The notes below the pieces were generated by a model that searched no databases, was not told where the DNA came from, and worked only from the letters and a program-made list of their open reading frames with translations. Position numbers and translations under genes: made by a program. A stretch of DNA of 64,000 nt from Oreocharis arfaki (lineage: Eukaryota; Chordata; Aves; Passeriformes; Paramythiidae), in the NCBI GenBank assembly GCA_013398015.1, contig VZRR01012316.1, positions 126,792 to 190,791 of the forward strand, written 5' to 3'. This document shows positions 24,601 to 36,600 of the stretch, one piece after another. Each line of letters begins with the position of its first letter. Positions within the stretch are counted from its first letter, which is position 1.

Positions 24601-27600
24601 CCTCAGAATATCTGTTTTAGAAGGCACCAACACCATACAATGAACCCAAAATGATGATCAATATTACTCACTGTGGGCTCAAGCTCAGCAAATCCGTATT
24701 TTCCTGCTTGCAGGCTTGCAGGAAGCTGCTGGGGTTTCCCAGGGTCCCCCCCACCAAGCAGCTAATCTGCCTCTGCAGATAAATCTCATGATTCAACTTT
24801 CAACTCACCACCGTGCTCCTCCGGTGGCTCTGCACAGTGAAGTCGGGACAGAAGAGCAGATCCGTGACAGCGAGGAGCAAGGACTCGGCCAGTGGCCGGG
24901 CATTTTCATCATCTTCATCTCCCTGAAGTGACAAACAGAAGAGTATTGTCAGCTCAGAGTGAGCAAAGAGAACATAGTAACACCAGTATGACACAGAATG
25001 AGAAGGTAACGCTGCCCAAAAACATACAGGGAGGCAAGACATTACACAAGAACAGAAGGGAACAGGAGGGAACAAAAGGAACAAAGGAACAAAAAACCCA
25101 GACAGCACAGGAAAGACATTTCTCCCCGGATGGTGATGACTAAACAGGAACAAGCTCTTTAATGACAGCAAACTGAGCAGACAAAGGCCTGGAGATGTCA
25201 GGGAAAAAGAAGAGTAGCACTGGGTACACCTTGCCACGTGGCTTGGCTTCTTGAAGACAAAAGGAAAGGGAAGCATTGACAGAGAAGAGGGTTTTACATT
25301 CATGAAGGAGGGTGATTTGGATGGTGCACAGAGACAGCAATACAGAGAGGCCAACCAGCAGCAATAAGGTGTAAAACCCCTCAAAGTTCTGCATGAGCTG
25401 CCCACAACTGGAGGTGACAGAACAGGGAGAGGCTGTGTGCATCAGGCAAGGGGCTGCCTCAGCCTGCCACAGCAGAGCAAGCACGACAGCAGAGAGGACT
25501 GTGCCATCTCCAGTGTTCAAAGCAGTCTCTCCAAGCACGCATGGCTACTCCTCTGCAGCCGTTGCCACGGGAAACCTTGCCAGATCCTGCCTGTCAAAGA
25601 GCATCCTGCTTGGGAGGCCTTCCCACCTCACACCAGTGCTGGAGGGAAAGGCAGAGAGCAGGAATGGCAGGAGCTTATCTACCTCAGCCAGGCCTCTGTC
25701 AGCCTGAGCACAACACACGGCTCTTCAATCACAGCAGGCAGCTATGGAGATAATGGTCTGTGTGGCTCTGAATCTGCCTCGGTGACAGCAGGGAGGATAC
25801 CACAAACAGAGCCTGGATGTAAGGACAGGCACAGAGAGGATGGATGGAGCCAGCGAAGATGCTTTGACTTGTGCTCACAGTCAGAGGTGAAATGGCAAGC
25901 ATTAGGGTCCAAGCGGATTTCTTTTCCAAGAATGATCTTTGCTAAGAGTATCTCGACTGTCAGAAAAAATGTCCCTGCAGGCTCCAGGTACCACCCCATC
26001 CAAAATGGTGACACACAACAAACCAGTAGATCTCAACACAATACAGACTCCCACAGAGGAGGAAGGATTCATGGCTCCATGGAGCTCTGCCATCCATCAC
26101 TCCATCATGAAGCAGGTGAAGGATAATCACAGAGATATTTACTAAGAGTCCAGGCATACCATCATCTCCAGTTCCCAGACAGAAATCAGCCACCAGACAG
26201 CAAAGCTGTTGCCCCTAGATTAGATGTGATCCCAGCTTCCCTAACATCTGGGGCTGTATTTGTTATGCCAGCCTTACAGGTTAAATGCACTTGGTTAAAT
26301 GACTGAGCACACTGAATCACAACAGCTCCACCCACATTCAGGAGGATTCCCCAGCACAGCACACATGGACTGGGCTGGATCACCCTGGGGTGACCCCACC
26401 ACTCAGAGGCTGAGAAACTCCCTTCTAGGTGCTGAACAAAGTGGAAAAACAGGAGTAACAGCAGCCTGGCTGGATCAGAGCACCAGGCAACCCCTGCACG
26501 TTCCTTCCCAAAACAAGTTCCTCTATTGTTAAGCCTCTCCAGCACACCCTGGCCCCTGCAGGGATGAAAGGATGGACAACCACCACACTCCCAACACACA
26601 AATCACAAAGCAGGACTAGCAAAGACTTCCCTTTTCACCACCCAGAACTTCCTCTTGACGTGCCCTCAGGCAAAGCAGATTAGAGGTGACAGGCAGAGGC
26701 AGCACAAGGCGCCAGTTTATACTGTACCATCCACTGCCAACCCTTCACACTGCCCCCAAAGACACTGCAGTGCACTTAGACTCCAATGGGAGAACCCCAT
26801 TCTTCAGTACAGCCACACTGACCTGCAGATCAGAAACTCATAGCAGAGGACTCTCAGAGTGCAGCTGCTGAGGGACCAAGCAGGCAACTACATACTCCTG
26901 ACATAACTCAGCTGTGTTCTCAGTGCTGCTATCCCTCCTATTTGCAGAAGATCCTAAAGCACTTTCACCCCCTTCCTCTGAGAGATGTAAAAGAGCACTA
27001 TTGTGCTTGCTCTCCAGACAGAGAAATATGGGGAGGCTGAGATACTCCCTGGGGTAATGCACGTCACTGACAGAGCCAGAAACAGAACCACTCTTCAACC
27101 TCTCTTGCTCAGTTGTGGGCTTCATCTCCCAGGTTAGGCCCCTGGCTAAAACTGTATCACTCAGTTCATAAGCACGGTATTGAGTCATGACGCCAAGAGC
27201 TTCTCTGGCACTGTTCACTTTAAATGTGACATTGTAAAATCAGTGGAACCAACACCCTATTGCTTTGATTTGAAACTTAAATCAACTGTAATTAATGGAA
27301 CAAGGACATTTCAGTCAAAGAAAGTCATACAGCCTTCAGTACAGCTCTCATATTCATTAAGATTCACACCTCCAGTTGTTCTGGAGAAGCCTTCCCTCAC
27401 GTATCAGTGCTCTCCTACAGCTACACACACAAGTGAAACATTCAGAAGATGCAGCGAGAACCAAAGGAAGGGAAAGAATTTAGAAAGTGCCACCTAATTT
27501 CTGACCACATAGAAATAACTGGAATAAAGCTGCCCCCAAATATTCATAGTGTCTCCTCACTGCAGCCTCCCCATCACCCTCCAGAAAGAAGAGTAAGTGA

Positions 27601-30600
27601 CAAGAGACAGACCCCTCCTCGACCAGCCCCAGGGACAGTTGACCAGAAGAAACCTCTCCAGTCTGGGTCCTCAAAGATGTAAGGCAGGATACGGGTGAGG
27701 AGCCGACAGCAGTTCAAGACAATTTGTCTCTCCTTCTCCGTGTGGCAGCCACTCTCTGCTCCCTGCACCAGCTTCTCCACAGCCTGAAGGAAACAAAACC
27801 AGGGAAGGCAGCATTAGCCTGGGCACAAGTTAGCAAGAGCTAGGCAGGTCTGTCCTGCTAGTGACAGCCTCACACAGAGCTGTAAGCAGTTCTTTGGAGT
27901 CCATTTTCTCTCAGTTTAATGGCACTGTTGCTGTTTGAAACTCTGAAAAAAACAGGGTTAATGATTTTAAACAGACCTTCTTGCATTTTTTCTGTTCAAC
28001 TGCAAGAGACCTCAAATGCCAGGGCTAATCCATGCAGCACACGTGTCATGCCATGTGAGACAAACAGCCAAAGCACCAGAAGGCTCCTTCCAGCACTGCT
28101 CCATGACACCACACACTGAAAAGGCAGATGAGATTAATCAGCCACAGCAAGTACCCGAGACGCAGGCAGGAAGGACCAAGGCAGCAGCACTGTGCTGCAC
28201 CGTGTGAGGTGCTGGCAGGGGATGATCACACAGAAACACACAGTCTGACAGTTCTGTCTGTGCTGGTGTGATTGCAGCACGGACTTCTCCTGACTCAGGA
28301 GGTGGGAGCTGAGCTGCTGCCTGTGTTAAGCGCAGGGATACAGCCTCCAGCAGCGTCTGTAAAGGTCTCACTGCAGAAGAGGGTGGTAGCCCGGCTTTCC
28401 CCACTGCCCCTGTGAACAGGACTGCTGCTCTGGAAAGAGCTTCTGGGCTAAGACTGCAGCCCATCCAGTGGCTGCTGCAACTGCCAGTGGAGGGTCACTG
28501 GGCTTTTCAGAACAGATGTGGGTCTCACCAGCAGCAACCACAGCCCCAGGAGGCAGTGACAGGAGGTTTTACCCACAAACACAAAAAAAGCAGTTTCTTC
28601 TCCCCCACAGCTGCACCCACTTGCTCTTACTCCCTGATCCCAAGGGGAAATGGAGGGGAAACGAAAGCCAAAACATTGAACAAGGATGCACCTTGCTGCT
28701 TTTTAATTCATGAGGTCATGTGCCCCTGCTTATTTTCACAGCAGACTGCCTGGGTCACTGACTCTGCCAGCCTGCGTCACTGCATTAATGGGTATTTAAG
28801 TGCTGTTTGTCCTGGCCTGTCACACACTACTCTAACTGAGCTGAACCATTTCTTCAGGCACATTTATGACTGTACAGCCTGAGTCTCCAGCCATGACTGT
28901 AAATGACATTTCTCCACGAACACACAGCATTGCTAAGTCCAGTGGCACACTGCACATGGCACAAGTCAGGGCCCTCAGACTGGCAAAAGCACTGCTGGAG
29001 TCTTGCAGGCCTCTATGACACTGATATCCCAAGATCTACAGCTCATGGATAAACAGTCCCTCAGTCACGACGTCTCCCAACACACCTGCTTCCAGCAGGG
29101 AGAAGAGACAATATTTTAGTCTTGGTTTTGGAAGAAAGAAGACACAGAGTCAAGGGGTTACAGGTCTCCCAAGCCCTTCTCAAACTCCCAAACTGCTCAT
29201 TGCCAGAAGCCAATACCAGGGGAAAAACATTGCATTTTTCCTCATGTTTGTACTTTTTCCTCAAGTATCTACGACATGCATCTGCCTACAGTTCACAGCC
29301 AGAGGTACCTTCACTATGATTCAGTAAGTCTCATTCATATATTGTAGAAGAGGAAGGAAAAAAAGGATGGCAGCAAAATGCCATTCCAAATGTTTTCAAC
29401 TACAAACTCAAGGCTACTTTTGGCACAGCTAAAATCAGGAGCATTGTTAACACCTGCACTTTCCCAGGTAGAATAAGTCTCAGGCTGTTGCCCACCAGCT
29501 TGACAATTTGGCAAACCTGGCAGGGTAGGAAATGCTGTTCAATGTCCCTGTGCTCCATACAAGGACGTGACAACACCACAAGCAGCATCACGAATGTTCT
29601 GTTATCACAGCTGAAGGAAGAAAAGTCTTAAGATCTTCCTTGAACTTCATCCAGGCACTTGTACAGCAACAGTCTGCACATCCCTCTGGGATCTCTCAGC
29701 TTTAGCCAGACTGGTGCATGGCGAGGTACAACTAGGTGCAGACAAGGAATGGGATGTTCCAGCCTCACCACAAATACACAGCCTTGCTACGAAGTCCCCT
29801 GAGAAAGAAGTATTTTATAGAGCAGGCAAGACCCAAGAGGACAGAGTGAAAGGGACAGGAAGGGGACAAGAGGAAAAAGGCTCCAAACTGATCGAACACC
29901 AGCTGTGGTCTGTGCTAACCCATGAGACGAAGCGTTGAGAATCACCCTCAGGAGGAGACAGGGACAAGCAAGCACACTGCGTGGTACAAGGCACCTGTTA
30001 CCCCTTGGAAACCTCGGTACTATCGATCCAGGGACATCCCTGTTAGCACAGCTCCAAGGAATAAAACAGCACCAAACTCACCTTGTAACACAAAGTTGCC
30101 AAATTTGAAGGTGATTCTTCTCTCACCGCTCGGATCTCTGCAGCTGGTACAAGGGCAAAGACATCCTGCACTGAAGTGGCTGTGTCTGCCCAGAACTGGT
30201 CCCAAAAGGCATCATCCGTGGCCTCCACAGGCTGTGGAGAGACAAATGTGGTTACAGATGCAGAACTACCATTCCATAAGATCCAATCATCAGCAATTAT
30301 GCCTAGCTTGGGGATGAGGGAAGAAGAGGTTCAATAAAACATATTAGCACTGGTTTTATACCTCAGCCTCTGTTTCCAGGGCTTTGGATGATTTACCCCC
30401 CAAACTGAACATTCCCTCAGATATACAGGAGGCTTCGTGTTTGTCTGCAACTACTGCAAGTAATCCAAGATCTTCATGACTGCATGTGGGCCAGGCTGTC
30501 CTTGTGCACTCTGCCACCTTCAGAGCAAGCCAAGGAAGCCCTGAGTGAACACCGGAACTACTTCAGTTGTAACCAAAGCAATCAGGAACATCTCACATTA

Positions 30601-33600
30601 GGGCACAAACAGACCCACGGAACTGACAGACCCACCTCAAAGCACTTACAGATAAAATGCAATTGATCTTTCTGAATCAAATATTTATAGAGAACTGGAC
30701 TCAGTGCAGCCAGTCGCTGCCAAGGCTTTGTTCTTAAAAAGCACTAAGTGTGCCATTCAAAGAGGAGATGGAAGAAAGAGACCAAAGAAAATGATCCATC
30801 TCAAACCTGTGGTCTCAGAAGCCCAGCCCCCACCCCAGCCCTGGGAACACACCTCTTTCCATTACATTTTCTGCTAATACTTGCCAAGAGATAGGCACTG
30901 CCCAAACACAGCTGGAAGTGCTCATCCCACCCAAGGGTCCAGCTACAGAGGTGGGATAAATACGTGCCTGTTTATGACAAGCAGTGTGAAAGAGATGGAT
31001 CCACGATTTCAGTCCGAAAAAGAAAATGTGAGCTTTCCCAGGAGTTTCACCAGCCATGGTGTGGGCACACTTGGCAGATCAGAAGAGCTGCTCACCTAAG
31101 CACCCCCAGCCCTCAGCATGGGGCGAGGAGGAGCCTCCTGCCTGCAACCAGCACTGGCTCCAAAGCAAAGAGCAGCGCTCACTAAGGGCAATAATCAGCA
31201 CCATGGGCGGGTCTTCCATGTCAGATAGGAAAGGGGCAAAAATATGACTGTGTTTAATTTAAACAACTCCTGCCCACTCCCAGATCTGCTGTAGAAGGCA
31301 AAAAACTTGCCCAGCTCTATGCCGTGTCTCAATGCAGCTCAGGTGCCACTTGTGGGAGAACAGGTCATTCAGAGCTCTGACACAGAGAAGTGCTGCATTG
31401 CCCCCTTTGCTGTCACCTCCTGAACTAACAGCCCCAGCCCATGGGCACGTGATGTGTCACCACCACCAAAGGCCAAAAAGTGAGAGGGGCCAGCTGCCCC
31501 AATAACTGGTACAGCAGGTTATTGCCCTGCAGCTCTCTGCCTTAATGCTTCAGTGCTGCTGGTCTTGGTCCTTCCAGTCATGTAATGAACCAGCCCAAGC
31601 GATTCTCCAGTCTTTAAAAAGAAAACCCATGTGTGTTCAGACATCTTATTAAACTCAGCCCTGGTGTTGAAATCCTAATTTTATTACCAGGACACTAACG
31701 CAAGATCCCATCAAACCTCTTCCCAAGGGAAGAGCAACTTTTCCCAAATGGTTCAAGATCACAGCTCCTCAGAGGGGATCAGTAGGAACAATCCGATCCA
31801 ATATTCACAGCTTGACTTTCAGCTGAGCATATGAAGGAGCTGTGCTCTTTGTAAACGGGGCATGAAAAGCTTAAATGGAAGGAAAGCTATTTTGCACATC
31901 TTACCTCTAATTGTACTCCTCTAAAAGAGCCAAGCATTTGGAAATCTGATCTATGTAATGCATGAAATATCCTACAAGTCCTACACCCCATTTCAAACCA
32001 CACACCACAACCTCATGTAGAATTGCCACATGTACATCCTGGCCGCCTGCCACAGCCACTCCCACTGACAACAGCAAGCAGCAATTGCTACTAATTGGGC
32101 ATCATGCATAAATAATGCCTTCACTCTCATCTAGAGGGGAAGCAGAAAACCATTTCCCTCCAGTAGACACCGATCCCTTTACCTCCCACTAGCCCGAGGC
32201 CTCCTCAGAGGTCTAACACAGACACTGTTTTACAGATGGCAGCACAACACGGATTAAAGAACACAGCCTCTGACTGCAGTCCCTTGGAGAAAGGAAGCAC
32301 AGGGGTGATTCCCTGAGCTGCAACACGGGATGTGCAGCAGCGTTCATGTCTCGGCTGCCATCTTGGCAACGAGATTATGCTACAACACCGGTACCTTGCA
32401 TTTTTAGTAGCTGCAGCAAGTCAGCTCCTCATCAACAGATGGTATCCCATGTACAATCCTGGGACATGGATTCAGTACTGAGTCACTCACATCCCCACTG
32501 CCCCCCTGTTTTAATTACCAGCCTGGCATCATGAAGCTACTCGATCCACATAATATTCATCTCCTTCATAGAACATTACCAGCTGTTTTTAAGCTGATTG
32601 TATTCTGCACGTAGCATCTCTGGGGATCTAAATATCCATTTCCTCATGCTGAGCTCACCAACAGACTGTATCCAGCCTCACAGAGTAGAGAAATACAGAG
32701 ACCTAGAACAGCCTTGTTCACCAGCCAGGGATATCTTCATTTGGAAATGTCAAGATTTAGGTACAAGTGTTGGTACAGCACATGCTGCAGTCATAAATCC
32801 CAGAGCACCCCTAGCCTTGACAGTGCTTTAGCCAGAGAGCTCATGAGGAGCTGAATCCTCGGCACAGGTAAGAAAGAGCCTAATGTTCCTCCAGCACAGT
32901 GCAGACAACCAGCTCCGCACCAGCAGAGCAATGAGAATAAGAATTGAGGGATTGGTAGCTCGACTCTACTCTGGAAATACAACAGGCATTTCTGGAGAGC
33001 AAACGAAGTTCCTAACCCATACACATCTCATGGCAGAGGCTGCTGAAAAGTACAGAGCTGACTGGCAGAGAGAGACTCTGATGCCCAAACCAAGCGCCAC
33101 ACCAAAGGGGTGAGGTAACTGTAGCGCAGACTGTTGCTGTGGACACAGTGGGCAGATCCAAGGTGATATGACATCTCAGAGTGGGCAAGGAGGAAGACTA
33201 TTGCCTTCAGTAAAGACCTCCCACCTGCATGCTGGCCAAACAAAGGTAAAACCAGTCCTTCTAGACATCTCCATTCTTTGTTTTCTACTAGCTGTAAATG
33301 TTGTGTTTCAGGTTCTTTTGAAGCACATCACACACGCTGCAGGAGTTAGAAAAGACACTCAGTTTGCAAGCCTCGTGCCACTCTCTAGCAGAGAATCACA
33401 GCCTGAGGAGGCAATCCCCAGGCAAACAGGATACCTCACAGGAAACAGGAAAACAGAGAGGGGCTGACCATGTCCTAAAAACAGGAAAAGCTCCCAAGGC
33501 ACAGTCTCTCCTATTCGTTACTGTCCTAAGCCTGACACCAGCACCACCTTCGCTTTCTCTTTCAGACACAGTTCCTCACAAACTCCGGCAGTGTGTGTGT

Positions 33601-36600
33601 ATGTTTGTGTGTGTGCGTGTGCATGTGTTTGTACCTCCTCCCAACCAAGAGCTCTATGCACTTACAACTTAAATCAAATATCCATTCCTAACAATGCCTC
33701 CAACAGGCCCCCCGCCAGAGGACTGTCCTAAAACTAATTCTAAGGTTGCTGCAAACCAACAGCAGCAAACAAAGGGACAAGCAGCCATTACCCTTGCTCA
33801 ACGTGTTCTCTTTTTGCTTCTTGCCAACACGTCAACTGAGCATCTCACCAGCCAAGGCAGCAGTCCTTTGGAGCAGGGACTCTCCTTTTTCTGAGGCTCA
33901 AGAGCAGAGCAAGTCCCTTGTCCCTGCCCAGGGTTTCCAGCCAGTACTGCACAAGCTCAGGTGATACATTACAGCAGTTGCTCCTTTCCACCCCAAATGT
34001 AGCAGAACTGTGGTGTGTAATGACCATTCATGCAGCACCTGATTGAGCTTTAGATCAGGTAACCCTGCAGGGCCAGGGATTAGTTTGAGGCAATTCACAC
34101 ATCTTTGTACTGCCTGTTTGGGAGCCACTGTGAAAAACGAAAGCCTGAGGACAGACTTATTCAAAACATATATAACTATCACGATTTCATCCCTGCTGCC
34201 AAGGACAGCACCTCCACACAGGCTTCAGAGCAATAATATTTTTTTCTATAGGATCTTTGCAGTCAGCAGTGCAGAATCAATGAGAAACTTCAAGTCTGCC
34301 ACCAGTTCTCTGCTCTCACAGCAGAGACAGTGTTGCAAAGCAAACTGGAAAATGGGATTTGTAGAAGCCTGGCAGGGAAAGCACAGGACAAAAGTCAGCT
34401 GTGTGAAGTGTTAGTTACAGCTTTGCTTTTAAGACAAGTTTGCTTTTGATCAACCTGAGACTCTTGGACAGCTGAGTCAAGCTTGAACACTGTAAGAAAT
34501 GGGCTGCCAGACACCAACCTTTCTCCAAGCACAAGATGTGCATTTATCAGACTCAAGCTAACAGCCCATTGAACTCCTGGGTTTCCACACCAGGGAAAAC
34601 GAAAGGACTGGGGTTTGTCCCTCATGTTTGATCCTCCCTGTCTCTTTAAAAGCAGAGGCATAGCTCCCACTAAAATCTAACAAGCTGGTACACAAGATCA
34701 AAATTTCTTATCTTCCGGCTGGTTGCTGGCAGGAACCCCAACTGACTGGGAAAAGAAAAGGCGGTTCCCCAGCAGTTAAAGCTCCCAGACCAGTTCCCTG
34801 CAGTTGACCAGCCCTGACGAGCTGTCATATTCACAACCCACATTTCCCTTCATCTGTTAAATAGGCAGCACTTTTATGGGCAATTTGGGAGGGCTCACAC
34901 ACTCTCTATTATGAAGCACATCTGTTTTATTATCAAAGGGATAGGCCCTACCAGTATAAATGTGTGCAGCGTAATGTAATATATACATATCATATAAAAA
35001 TCCTAAAGACTCTTTATCCATGTGTGATTATAAATATACATCTGTAGCATAAGTTAATTTCCTCCTTCTGGTTTTACTGCCCTTTTTAATCACTGAAATA
35101 ATTCTGAAGTGATTTTTCTTTTTTAATACTCTTACACCTTTAAAGTTTCTCTCTGGCAGTTAAAAAATCAATTAAGTCAATTCCATTTGCATCCAGACTT
35201 GGTTCCACTTTCAAGTTCTGGGCTCCACATGTGCTGTAAGCATTCAAGTGTTATGATCCTTACAGATTTATTTACTTTTTTTTCAAATGCTCACATGGGA
35301 ACACTCATTTTTTAATTAAGAAAAGCCTGAAGATCATAAAAACATATTTTTAAGAAAAAATTAACTTCTGTGCCAACTCTAAACTTTCACCAATGAGTGA
35401 ACAATGACTTCTGCTCAACCACTTCTTCCTACCAGAGCCTTAGGAACACCTCACAGTGCATTCTGAGCTGAGTTTCATGTTACTGATGATTTGACGAAAA
35501 TCTCTTTGTCCGGCTCCCTAATGTCAGAGGAGAAGGCTGCAAAACAGGAGATAGGCTGGTGAGGAAGCAAAGCGTGTTGTGAGACAATAGTTCGGAAGGA
35601 TTTGGCTCTGTCCATTACTGCAGCCTGGGTTTGGATCCAGGATCTCATGGACCAGGAGGTTTTGCTGCTGGTCAGAGATCAGAAGGCTCCAGGAGAGCCC
35701 AGTCACGCGTTCTGCACAAGCAAACACCGGTGCCCTTCTACAGAATGTAAATATGGGAGTGCCAACACTCCACCCTTTTCCACATGCAGTCAGTCTCACC
35801 TAGACCACAGAGACGTGAAATGAATCCAGCCAAGAATGAAGCTTTTGCTCCTTCCTTTTTGTTCCAGGCCCCAGTGAACCTTCTTCCCTTACACAGGTCA
35901 ATAAATCAGGGGAGGGGAGTGCTCTCGCCTGGGCTGCTGATCCAAGGGATTGCCTCATAGAGGATTTTCTTTGTGAATAGCAGACTGGGCAGAGCCCTAT
36001 AAGCTTGATTTACCCCCCAGTCTCACTTTATAAGCACATTTCCCCATGAAGGAAGGACAGCCCAAAGCTGAGGGCACTCTCAGCTATTTGGCATGCAGAA
36101 GAGACTTTGGAAGAATCCCTTAAGACACTAATTCACCCACTTCTCTCCTTATCTACATCCACAACTAGTGGTTTTTAAGAATATATTCACAAAAGCCATT
36201 CTTTAGCAATGCAAATAAACGTGATACTGGTTTTAAAAGCATAAACGTGTTTTTTCCAGGCACAGCTTTACCCATCTATAAGTAAATTCCCAGTAGTAGC
36301 TTCTGTCTCTTGAGTTTCCACAGATTTTCTCCTATCACCCTTTACCTCTCTGCATCCATGACCTTTTCTTGTGAATTCATTCCCTATCATTAACTATCTC
36401 TCTGCCATCATTCCCATGTTTTCTCAGCAGCTGTTATTGCCTCACTAATAAAGGTGGATCATAACAGCTGTTCTCCCTTGTAGCTCAGAAGAACCTGAGA
36501 TGTGACTTCTCAATAGAGCAAAATCCCTCTGCTCCTTACACAGAAGGACAGGCTACTAATTTTCTGCCAGTGTACTGCTGCTACTGGGCACTCCACTTAA

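Noticed and set aside
25437..26126. 229-codon plus-strand open frame in HID1 intron 3
   Set aside because: No domain, no coding-like composition and no paired splice sites; consistent with chance.
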